A DNA stretch of 30,014 nucleotides from an uncultured Oscillospiraceae bacterium (GTDB taxonomy: Bacteria; Bacillota; Clostridia; Oscillospirales; Oscillospiraceae). The notes beneath the pieces are model-generated. The model saw only the letters and a program-made list of their open reading frames with translations, did no database searches and was not told the DNA's origin. The position numbers and the translations under genes are program-made. The DNA is taken from positions 1 through 30,014 of the forward strand of contig CAJTUE010000008.1 in the NCBI GenBank assembly GCA_910579775.1. The letters are read 5' to 3'. Numbering within the stretch: the first letter of the stretch is position 1; the number at the start of each line of letters is the position of its first letter. Of the stretch, positions 23,502-29,278 are shown piece after piece.

Positions 23502-23959
23502 TGTCCGTCACCTTTATCTGCCGAGCCTTTCTTGATTTTTACGTCATAGCCGAAAGCAGCGTAAAAATGAGTAAGCCTTTCGATAGAACTCTCAAGCGAA
23601 GTTATGATATACACATCTTCCCTGCCTGTAAAAGAATCGTAGTCACCGTCGATTTCTATGCCAATCCACTCTCCAACCTGCTCAGCAGATACACCAAAGA
23701 AGTCGTTGATGGCTTCGATTTCTTCCTGATTCTTGGGTTTGTACCAGCGGTATTCGTATCTTTCGTCATCGACATAACTATATCCGAATGGGGGATAACT
23801 GTTCCCAATACATTCAATCGCATCTACTTTTGCCCTCAGACTGTTGAAAGTGCTTGCCTTTTTTAATGACGCCTCGTAATCTGCACATTCTGTTTTGCTC
23901 TCAAATTTCTTCCCATCCTGTGCAATATAAATCTCCGACTGCACTATTTCAGTTTTCAT
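23498..23959 (-). CDS. Hypothetical protein of the insert operon
   Basis: The 153-residue protein starts at ATG 23959 (MKTEIVQSEIYIAQDGKKFE) with GAGGAGG 9 bases upstream and overlaps the upstream gene by 11 bases. The first 35 residues (EIYIAQDGKKFESKTECADYEASL) resemble a short module found at the start of several phage/ICE proteins. The middle is rich in Tyr and Trp (YSYVDDERYEYRWYKPKN) and the C-terminus is charged. Function unknown. Confidence 0.7.
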   Translation of the reverse strand: MKTEIVQSEIYIAQDGKKFESKTECADYEASLKKASTFNSLRAKVDAIECIGNSYPPFGYSYVDDERYEYRWYKPKNQEEIEAINDFFGVSAEQVGEWIGIEIDGDYDSFTGREDVYIITSLESSIERLTHFYAAFGYDVKIKKGSADKGDGQ

Positions 23960-24590
23960 ACTTTTGAACCTCCTCAATGACATTGTTTTCGTTGTCCAGC
24001 CAGACTTGGCTGCTACCGAGCTTGCCTTTGTGGTAGCCCTTCTTGAGCATCTGATATTCGTGTTCGGCTTTTTCATCGTGCCATTTCAAACCTCGCGCTC
24101 GATATAACGGCGCCCAATGTTCTTCCATAAACGAGTACCCTGCGCCGTCGATACCGAAGAAATAGCCCCATTCCTCGTGTTCATAAATGCGGAACCCGCA
24201 TTGAGACATCAGGCGAATGCCGTCCAGTTCTTCCAGCCAGTAATCATCGGCGCTGTTTCCGAAGCTCCACAGCCAGCCCCACATCGGTAGAACACCATCG
24301 CGCTCCACCTCGAACTCATCTTCGGCGAAGATTGCGTCGCCGAGGTCTTTGTTATCGAACTCGATGCGGTGCAAATCACGCTCTTTATCGTAGCAATCCT
24401 CGATGATTACGCCGCATTCGCCAGCATACTCGCCGTCGTAAACATAAACTCGGTCGCCATAATTGGGCTTGGTAAGCTCCTGCCATGCGTCGGGGTCTGC
24501 TTTCATCAGGGTTTCAATCATTCCGTAGGGAACTGCATTAAAACCGTTCACCCATTCGGAAGCTGCGTCAATAATGGTTTTGCCTTTCAT
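23949..24590 (-). CDS. Conserved ICE-type protein of unknown function
   Basis: The 213-residue protein starts at ATG 24590 (MKGKTIIDAASEWVNGFNAV), 8 bases after AGGAGG. I recognise this start (an A..WV..FNA.P.G.I..L pattern followed by GDRVYVYD) as common in Clostridia conjugative elements, but it has no assigned function that I know. The GDRVYVYDGEYAGECGVIIEDC part looks like a KOW/SH3-like small barrel. The C-terminus is rich in Trp, Tyr and acidic residues. The ATG overlaps the preceding TGA. Confidence 0.75.
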   Translation of the reverse strand: MKGKTIIDAASEWVNGFNAVPYGMIETLMKADPDAWQELTKPNYGDRVYVYDGEYAGECGVIIEDCYDKERDLHRIEFDNKDLGDAIFAEDEFEVERDGVLPMWGWLWSFGNSADDYWLEELDGIRLMSQCGFRIYEHEEWGYFFGIDGAGYSFMEEHWAPLYRARGLKWHDEKAEHEYQMLKKGYHKGKLGSSQVWLDNENNVIEEVQKYEN

Positions 24591-24961
24591 CAGCCGCACC
24601 TCCTCATTCTCATTCGCTCAAGAGCTTGGCTCAATTCCGGCCAGCGGCAATATTGATTGTAGCCACCGGTCCAGTCTTTGTCGTGCGCCATCGTGCGATA
24701 TAAAACGTGAGTGTACCACTCATTGCGGCTGTATCGCACATCACTGATTGAGATGTAAACGAACTCGCCTGTTATCGTATCGCGAAGCACAGCGGAAAAC
24801 TCATAATGGTTCGGGTTGAACTTGTGCAGTTCATATCCCGCCGCCTTTGCTTGCTTTCGGAGGTCAGCCCTTGCCGCCCTCTGAAAAGCGTCATAATCCT
24901 GTCCGGTCTCACAACCGGATGAAAACGTGTGGTTTAACCACTTTTCCAATGTGTCAGCCAT
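24590..24961 (-). CDS. Conserved ICE-type protein of unknown function
   Basis: The 123-residue protein MADTLEKWLNHTFSSGCETG... has GAGGAGG about 11 bases upstream. An N-terminal helical part (YDAFQRAARADLRKQAKAAG) is followed by a beta-rich part (YEFSAVLRDTITGEFVYISI) and a Trp/Tyr-rich end. It is typically seen beside the KGKTIID-type protein in conjugative elements (from memory). It overlaps the next gene by one base. No catalytic motif is seen. Confidence 0.75.
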   Translation of the reverse strand: MADTLEKWLNHTFSSGCETGQDYDAFQRAARADLRKQAKAAGYELHKFNPNHYEFSAVLRDTITGEFVYISISDVRYSRNEWYTHVLYRTMAHDKDWTGGYNQYCRWPELSQALERMRMRRCG

Positions 24962-24963
24962 AA

Positions 24964-25128
24964 TCAGTTCGCCTCCTCATCTTGAGTGATGAACGGCGTG
25001 TGCGGGTTGCCGAACAAATCGTCCAGCGCCTCCTCCGTGCCGCAATCATCGCAAATCATCGTTTGATTATCAATTCGTGACAAGGCAAGCAGCCTGTCAA
25101 ATTCACGTTCGCATTTCGGGCAAAGCAT
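24964..25128 (-). CDS. Small zinc-ribbon protein
   Basis: The 54-residue protein MLCPKCEREFDRLLALSRID... has CPKC (C3, C6) and CDDC (C26, C29), a four-cysteine zinc ribbon, then an acidic tail. GGAGGACTGAATT precedes the ATG by about 7 bases. It lies between two coupled genes with 2-3 base gaps, so it is surely within the operon. Such ribbons in phage/ICE operons are often nucleic-acid-binding adaptors; the target is unknown. Confidence 0.65.
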   Translation of the reverse strand: MLCPKCEREFDRLLALSRIDNQTMICDDCGTEEALDDLFGNPHTPFITQDEEAN

Positions 25129-25131
25129 AAT

Positions 25132-25431
25132 TCAGTCCTCCTTATCCACGATTCTGAGTTCGATACAAGGGTAGGTCTTGCCACCGATGTATTCCTCCTC
25201 ATAATCCACAACTTCGATTTTCTGCGCGAGCTGCCACGACGGGATAAACGTCTCTTGAACAGAGGGTATTGACGTAAAACCGCCCGGAGTCGGCCAGCTA
25301 ATTGCGAAATCCAGTTTGCTCATTCGCAGAACATAACACAGCTCGTTGAGGGAGCGGGGATTGCTTCGTGCCAGCATGGAGTGCTTGGCGAACTCAGCTT
25401 CGAGCCAAGCCATAAATTCCTTCTTCGTCAC
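25132..25431 (-). CDS. Hypothetical protein of the insert operon
   Basis: The 99-residue soluble protein starts at a GTG (25431), (M)TKKEFMAWLEAEFAKHSML, with GAGGAGG upstream. It is a small alpha/beta protein with a helical first third and a strand-rich end (QKIEVVDYEEEYIGG, CIELRIVDKED). The previous gene ends 4 bases upstream. No family recognised. Confidence 0.65.
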   Translation of the reverse strand: MTKKEFMAWLEAEFAKHSMLARSNPRSLNELCYVLRMSKLDFAISWPTPGGFTSIPSVQETFIPSWQLAQKIEVVDYEEEYIGGKTYPCIELRIVDKED

Positions 25432-25434
25432 GGG

Positions 25435-25566
25435 TCAGTCCTCCTCTCGCAGTTGCTTACGCAGCTCGGCGGCATAAGCGTTGTACTTCTTGATGCTTTC
25501 AAGGTCGTTCCAGTCAGTGCATTCGTGCGCGGCTTTCAGCGCCTCATAATATTCGTCTCTTGTCAT
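25435..25566 (-). CDS. Small helical protein, first gene of the insert operon
   Basis: The 43-residue protein MTRDEYYEALKAAHECTDWN... is predicted almost wholly helical. AAAGGAGGACAAATCC precedes the ATG. It is the promoter-proximal gene, yet a terminator stem (25595-25620) lies only 29 bases upstream with no clear promoter between. Operon expression therefore needs read-through, an attenuation control or a promoter I cannot see. Confidence 0.55.
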   Translation of the reverse strand: MTRDEYYEALKAAHECTDWNDLESIKKYNAYAAELRKQLREED

Positions 25567-25594
25567 TGGATTTGTCCTCCTTTGCAAAATAAAA

Positions 25595-25620
25595 GAAACC
25601 CGCCATTTCTGGCGGGTTTC
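25595..25620 (-). terminator. Terminator/attenuator stem at the right end of the insert
   Basis: A perfect 11 bp stem (GAAACCCGCCA and complement) has a 4-base loop and is followed on the minus strand by TTTTATTTT. It would stop minus-strand transcription entering the insert operon. A possible weak promoter lies just upstream across the junction: TTGATG (about 25649-25644) and TATATA (about 25627-25622), about 16 bases apart. Confidence 0.75.
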
Positions 25621-25623
25621 CTA

Positions 25624-25646
25624 TATAGGCAAATTCAGCTAACCAT
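25624..25646 (-). repeat. Right terminal inverted repeat of the insert
   Basis: It contains TATAGGCAAA (25624-25633), the exact complement of the left-end 10-mer, then TTCAGCTAACCAT out to the CAAGG flank. The outer part matches the left end only partly. Confidence 0.6.
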
Positions 25647-25650
25647 CAAG

Positions 25651-26067
25651 GACGGAAACGTGACCATCACCGTCACCGATGAGAACGGCGAGGAGCTGGT
25701 CAAGGCGGAGATCCCGGCCACCATCGTTGTCCCTGAGACCCGTTTTGAGGATGTGTCCGAGACCCATTGGGCGAATGAGGCGATCCACAACATTGCGGCC
25801 CTCAAGCTGGTCAACGGCACCGGCGAGAACAAGTACAGCCCCGTAGCTCCCATGACCCGCGGCTCCCTCGCTACCGTCCTTCACCGCCTGTCCCAGGGCA
25901 AGACGGATTACGAAGTGACCTTCCAGGACGTGGCCCAGGGCAAGTACTACACCGAGGGCGTGGCCTGGGCGGCAAAGGTGAAGGTGGTCACCGGGTATAC
26001 CGAAGAGATCTTCGCCCCCGATGACATCATCACCCGGGAGCAGCTGGCTGTGATGATGGCGCGCTAA
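25651..26067 (+). pseudogene. Detached, truncated SLH C-terminus of the sialidase
   Basis: These 138 codons continue the sialidase frame: DGNVTITVTDENGEELVKAE, a linker, then two S-layer homology domains (RFEDVSETHWANEAIHNIAA... and TFQDVAQGKYYTEGVAWAAK...AVMMAR). SLH domains bind secondary cell-wall polymers and usually come in threes; the third is missing because the frame ends at TAA in a junction with the truncated RhuM gene. Having lost its start to the insertion and its end to this junction, it is unlikely to be expressed. GC and codon use match the 14-21.7 kb gene, not the insert. Confidence 0.85.
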
Positions 26068-26807
26068 GCTGATACGATTCCGTTGAGCTGTTCTAACTCC
26101 TCAACATTGCAATAGTTTTTTGCGACCAGCGCTTCAGCCTGGGTAGGATGGATGCCGGAGAATGTCTGCAAGCCCATATTGGGCTTTGAACTGTCGGCGC
26201 TGAAATAAATCTTTTCGGCAGCGGTCTGTCCATGAGCCGCCCAATGCATTTTGTTTTGCACCGTTTTGAAAAACAGGATGGAGGCTTCTGCCCGAGGATC
26301 ATAATCTACACTGGTGGCGTAAATATCAAGTACCTTGCGCCAGAACACCTTTTCCGAAGAGCGGATATCCCGAATGCGTTCCAACAGCTCATCAAAGTAA
26401 TTCCCACCGCCGGCCTGCTTGAGCAGTTCATCGTTCATGGCAAAGCCTTTGATAAGGTACTCCTTCAGTACTGAGTTCGCCCAAATGCGAAACTGCGTGC
26501 CACGCAGGGATTTTACTCTGTAGCCGACGGAGATGATTACATCCAAGCTGTAAAACGCCACGGGTTTATCCGAATTTGCAATGTGCAAATTTTGCACATT
26601 GCTTTTTTCGTCCAATTCTCCCTCGGAAAACACATTTTTAATGTGCTTGGAGATCACGCTTCGGTCGCGCTGAAAAAGTTCAGCGATTTGTGCCTGGGAT
26701 AACCATACCGTTTCGTTTTCCAGCCGTACATCTATTTTTGTTTTACCGTCCTCGGTTTGGTACATGATTAATTCCGAGTTTTTCGGAACCAGCTGATGAT
26801 TATCCAT
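26064..26807 (-). CDS. RhuM family protein, C-terminally truncated
   Basis: The 247-residue protein has the RhuM (PF13310) pattern: KIDVRLENETVWLSQAQIAE, LFQRDRSVISKHIKNVF, then SLDVIISVGYRVKSLRGTQF and the RIWANSVLKEYLIKGFAMND segment. Usual members are about 330 residues and continue after LNGIVSA with a Y-L-x-F-A-E type region; here a TAG comes instead, in the junction with the SLH fragment. GGAGG lies 8 bases before the ATG. It follows the phosphatase gene by 21 bases and is probably co-transcribed. RhuM was named as a Salmonella pathogenicity-island gene; its molecular role is unclear and it often rides with defence or mobile islands. Confidence 0.85.
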   Translation of the reverse strand: MDNHQLVPKNSELIMYQTEDGKTKIDVRLENETVWLSQAQIAELFQRDRSVISKHIKNVFSEGELDEKSNVQNLHIANSDKPVAFYSLDVIISVGYRVKSLRGTQFRIWANSVLKEYLIKGFAMNDELLKQAGGGNYFDELLERIRDIRSSEKVFWRKVLDIYATSVDYDPRAEASILFFKTVQNKMHWAAHGQTAAEKIYFSADSSKPNMGLQTFSGIHPTQAEALVAKNYCNVEELEQLNGIVSA

Positions 26808-26828
26808 ACCATTAGCCTCCCTGTATTC

Positions 26829-27287
26829 TTACTTCAATGCCGTCAGCCTGTCAAGCAGCCCTTGGCAACCGTCCCACACATCCCGCCAGGTTGCCTCGAA
26901 ATCGTCCGTGTACCAAGGGTCGGCTACATCGCCGGGACGGTCGGTAAAGTCCAACAGGAGATGCATCTTGCCGGCGTAATCTCCGCCGCAGATGCGATAC
27001 ATGTTGCGGAGGTTCGCCTGATCCATGCCAATCAGGAGGTCGTACTCGTCGTAATCCCGATTGGTCAGCTTCCGGGCGCTGTGCCCATCGCACCGTATCC
27101 CATGCTCGGCCAGCTTGCGTTGTGCAGGAGGATAGACCGGGTGGCCGATCTCCTCGGTACTGGTGGCTGCAGAGGCGATCTGGAAGTTCTGCTTCAGCCC
27201 CGCTTTCTTCACCAGATCCTTCATCACAAACTCTGCCATCGGACTCCTGCATATATTGCCGTGGCAGATAAAAAGCACTTTCGTCAT
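26829..27287 (-). CDS. Low-molecular-weight protein tyrosine phosphatase
   Basis: The 152-residue cytosolic phosphatase begins MTKVLFICHGNICRSPMAEF, with the P-loop C8-x5-R14-S. The DP loop (VADPWYTDDF) that supplies the catalytic acid is near residues 126-135. The length is normal and all catalytic parts are present, so it should be active. A weak ribosome site (GAGGG) is about 11 bases upstream. A good promoter (27325-27353) reads into it and on into rhuM. In Firmicutes such enzymes act on protein tyrosine or arginine phosphates; the substrate here is unknown. Confidence 0.92.
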   Translation of the reverse strand: MTKVLFICHGNICRSPMAEFVMKDLVKKAGLKQNFQIASAATSTEEIGHPVYPPAQRKLAEHGIRCDGHSARKLTNRDYDEYDLLIGMDQANLRNMYRICGGDYAGKMHLLLDFTDRPGDVADPWYTDDFEATWRDVWDGCQGLLDRLTALK

Positions 27288-27324
27288 TCTGGGATACCCT
27301 CGTTTCCTGTTCGCCGTTAAAGTC

Positions 27325-27353
27325 ATTATAACATGACTTGGGGGACCCGTCGA
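27325..27353 (-). promoter_or_regulatory. Promoter of the phosphatase-rhuM unit
   Basis: TCGACG (27353-27348) and a perfect TATAAT (27330-27325) lie 17 bases apart on the minus strand, about 38 bases upstream of the phosphatase start. It lies in the 3' end of the DUF1016 fragment. Confidence 0.7.
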
Positions 27354-27678
27354 GAGAAACTTCCAGATGAGCGCTGCCGTCAATTTGGCTTTGCAATTCG
27401 GATTTTGACCACTTATACTCGCCGCAGGCTCGGAGGTACCACGCCCGCTGTTCCATGGAGAGGTTGGCCTCCATGACCACCACATTCTGCGTCCAATTCA
27501 GGCGCAGAGCCTGCTCCATGAGCTGCGGGCTATTTTTGTACAGCCTGTAAAAATCGCGCATCCGGCGCACATTGCGAGGAGAGAAGCCGGACGCTTCGGG
27601 ATACCGGCTCTGCAAATACTCCGCCGCAGCTACCGCCGCGCCCTTTTCCGGTCTGCCGCTGACCAGCCGGCCTACATG
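27345..27678 (-). pseudogene. Fragment of a DUF1016 (YhcG-like) N-terminal domain
   Basis: About 110 codons read VGRLVSGRPEKGAAVAAAEY, then SRYPEASGFSPRNVRRMRDF and LNWTQNVVVMEANLSMEQRA..., the DUF1016 N-terminal domain (PF17761) of PD-(D/E)xK nuclease-like proteins. There is no proper start: the 5' end runs into the truncated phage scaffold gene. The C-terminal nuclease half (over 200 residues) is absent, replaced by the phosphatase gene. The frame stays open by chance further on, but similarity stops near 27345. Confidence 0.75.
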
Positions 27679-28298
27679 GAAATTACATCGTTTGCGGCCT
27701 TGCCGCTATCTGCCTTGGCCTTGCCAATGCTGGAAGCGAGCTGCTCGGCCACAGTCTGGTGGGTGCTCTGGTGGGTGCTGGGAGGATTAGAACCGCCGCC
27801 AGTAGGGCTTACGATCTTGGCGGTAGGCTTATCCGGTGCAAACGCATCCGGGTCAGCGGCCTTTTGCTCCTTGATGAAGTCATCCAGACCATCCAATTCG
27901 CCGTCCTTGACCTCTAATTTCTTCTCTTTCAGAAGATTCTTGAATGCCTTTTCTGCGTACTTGGAGCTGAACTTCAAGGATTTCCCGGCAATCGCACGGT
28001 TGATAGCGTCCTCGTAGTCTCTCGCCGCAAGCTGATTTTCCCGGTCGGCAATGTCGGCGTCGTACTTCGCTCGGAGATCGTCAAGCTCCTTCTGAACCGC
28101 TGCCACATCTCCGTTGGACGCTTTAAGCTGGTCACATTCGCTCTGAACCTCGGCGATCTTCTCCTTGGCCTCGGCAAGATCAGCTTTTGCTGCGTTGGTC
28201 TTGGCCTTTTCCTTCTCCAAGTCAGCGCCGTTCTCTGCCATGATCTTGTCTACGACCTCTTTTTCAAGCCCCAGACCTTCAAGAAATTCCCGCTTCAT
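27672..28298 (-). CDS. Phage GP20-type capsid scaffold protein, probably cut at the C-terminus
   Basis: The 208-residue protein starts MKREFLEGLGLEKEVVDKIM, the usual beginning of phage minor structural protein GP20 (PF06810), after GAAAGGA. A long coiled coil covers about residues 20-95 (EKAKTNAAKADLAEAKEKIA...). The domain continues with ARDYEDAINRAIAGKSLKFS and a Pro/Ser/Thr-rich linker (STHQSTHQT). Related proteins end with a few residues after ISM (of the YTGG type, from memory); here TAG follows ISM at the join with the DUF1016 fragment. The major capsid gene expected next is missing, so this head module is a remnant. Confidence 0.88.
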   Translation of the reverse strand: MKREFLEGLGLEKEVVDKIMAENGADLEKEKAKTNAAKADLAEAKEKIAEVQSECDQLKASNGDVAAVQKELDDLRAKYDADIADRENQLAARDYEDAINRAIAGKSLKFSSKYAEKAFKNLLKEKKLEVKDGELDGLDDFIKEQKAADPDAFAPDKPTAKIVSPTGGGSNPPSTHQSTHQTVAEQLASSIGKAKADSGKAANDVISM

Positions 28299-28400
28299 AT
28301 CGTTCCTTTCTCCAGCTACGCTTTTTTGTACGTGGGTCGCCTCCACCTGCTGCCCGTGGTTTTACGTCACCGGGTCGGACAAATTTTTGCCGTATATAAC

Positions 28401-28501
28401 AAAAAGAGCCACCGAGTGGCTATCCCGAAGGATAATCACTCGATGGCTCAGCGGCTCACGATCAAGGGCGGTTCACGCCCCGCAATATTCAGTTATCAAC
28501 T
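28401..28501 (-). ncRNA. Candidate phage small RNA upstream of GP20 (GP20-motif-like)
   Basis: A strong promoter (28508-28536) and a strong intrinsic terminator frame a transcript of about 100 nt with no credible ORF. Three stems are seen: CAGTT-GAT-AACTG, GGGCG-TGAAC-CGCCC, and a long imperfect terminator stem (28406-28449, GAGCCA...TGGCTC) followed by TTTTT. From memory, published GP20-a/GP20-b RNA motifs lie beside GP20 genes in Clostridia phages; the position fits, but membership needs a covariance-model search. Confidence 0.65.
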
Positions 28502-28507
28502 GCATAG

Positions 28508-28536
28508 ATTATACCACATTCTCCACTAGATTGCAA
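28508..28536 (-). promoter_or_regulatory. Promoter of the small RNA
   Basis: TTGCAA (28536-28531) and a perfect TATAAT (28513-28508) are 17 bases apart on the minus strand. It overlaps the last codons of the zinc-ribbon gene. Confidence 0.85.
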
Positions 28537-28705
28537 CAACTTTCTTAGGAAATTTGATTTCCCCGTGCCAATTACATCTTGTTCCGTCCTCCCGTTTCTG
28601 CTTACACGTCACATATACCCCGCAAGCCCCCGGCTTCACCGGGTGTATCTTCTTCCCGCACCGGGGACAGCAGAACCATGTTTGACCGTTGATGAGTTTG
28701 ACCAT
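28526..28705 (-). CDS. Phage zinc-ribbon protein
   Basis: The 59-residue protein has cysteines in a treble arrangement: FCCPRCGKKIHP, then PGACGVYVTCK and TRCNWHGE. They can form one zinc ribbon with spare cysteines. It starts at ATG 28705 (MVKLINGQTWFCCP) after GAGG. It lies in the phage head module between yjcQ and the small RNA promoter. Similar short proteins occur before scaffold genes in Clostridia prophages (from memory); they may be Com-like translation regulators but that is untested. Confidence 0.75.
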   Translation of the reverse strand: MVKLINGQTWFCCPRCGKKIHPVKPGACGVYVTCKQKREDGTRCNWHGEIKFPKKVVAI

Positions 28706-28712
28706 AAGCACC

Positions 28713-29027
28713 TCACGGCTTGATGATAGTGATAATGTCGGTAGCTACCTTTGCGAACTTCCTCATAGCCTTGTTTTCTTTCAGGTATTCTGCGCCCTTC
28801 AAGGTGATCCTTGCGTTCTTTACGTCCACAAGCTGATTACCCAAAATGTCCTTGGACAGTTTCACTCCGGCAATGTACCCCTCATCCAGAAGGGATTGAA
28901 TGACTTCCAGCCATTTGTCCTCCGAAACGCCCAGAGCGGTAGGGCTGATGATCTGCCCCATGTAGTCGGCCTTGGTCTTGTCCTCCAGACTGCGGAGGAT
29001 TTTATAGGCGATCTGCAATGTGTCCAT
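28713..29027 (-). CDS. YjcQ family phage protein
   Basis: The 104-residue protein MDTLQIAYKILRSLEDKTKA... shows a winged-helix-like pattern: helical start, ALGVSEDKWLEVIQSLLDEG, then ITLKGAEYLKEN near residues 74-85. This matches the YjcQ family (PF09639), common in phage head regions, with unclear function and perhaps DNA binding. TAGGAGG lies 5 bases before the ATG. A 13-base palindrome ATTAGT-T-ACTAAT (29038-29050) precedes it. Confidence 0.8.
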   Translation of the reverse strand: MDTLQIAYKILRSLEDKTKADYMGQIISPTALGVSEDKWLEVIQSLLDEGYIAGVKLSKDILGNQLVDVKNARITLKGAEYLKENKAMRKFAKVATDIITIIKP

Positions 29028-29038
29028 GCGGCCTCCTA

Positions 29039-29278
29039 TTAGTTACTAATTAGATTCCTCAAAGTTCCTTTTTCATCATCTTCAACAATTTCCCATTTCC
29101 CTTTAATGGATGAATCATAAAACGGCCCGGGAGACTTAGAAGAATAAAGGTAATCTTCTCCTTCATCATCAACAATGCGAAGCAAATCGTACTCTACCCC
29201 TACGCAATCATAAACTTTCCCATTGGTTAACCCTGTAACGCCGCCTCCAAATGTTTCTCCAACAAATCTAACCTTCAT
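29039..29278 (-). CDS. Small phage protein, candidate immunity partner of the upstream toxin-like domain
   Basis: The 79-residue acidic protein starts MKVRFVGETFGGGVTGLTNG and continues KVYDCVGVEYDLLRIVDDEGEDYLYS, a beta-rich fold that I recall in Clostridia phages behind capsid-fused toxin domains. AAGGAGG lies 9-10 bases upstream. The gene overlaps the end of the minor capsid gene by 11 bases and shares its AT-rich composition, unlike the head genes around it. Both facts suggest that it travels with that C-terminal domain, as immunity genes do. Immunity function is inferred, not shown. Confidence 0.65.
   Translation of the reverse strand: MKVRFVGETFGGGVTGLTNGKVYDCVGVEYDLLRIVDDEGEDYLYSSKSPGPFYDSSIKGKWEIVEDDEKGTLRNLISN

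Larger units (their letters stand above)
21693..25646. mobile_element. Putative non-autonomous insertion splitting the sialidase gene
   Basis: The insert is about 3954 bp, flanked by the direct repeat CAAGG (21688-21692 and 25647-25651). Near its ends are inverted repeats sharing the perfect 10-mer TTTGCCTATA / TATAGGCAAA. Removing it with one CAAGG copy gives an open frame ...SETVTTK-DGNVTITVTDENG... that runs into SLH domains. All genes inside are on the minus strand, small, overlapping and of visibly lower GC than the host gene. No transposase, integrase or resolvase is recognisable. The exact ends are uncertain by a few bases because the repeats overlap. Confidence 0.75.

Noticed and set aside
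21693..25646. Group II intron or IS element as the cause of the sialidase split.
   Set aside because: No reverse transcriptase, maturase, intron domain V or transposase is seen, and inverted ends plus a target repeat do not fit a group II intron.
26851..27615. Minus-strand frame that continues the DUF1016 fragment for 254 codons across the phosphatase gene.
   Set aside because: Only the first part has family similarity; beyond about 27345 it is a chance open frame over the phosphatase coding sequence.
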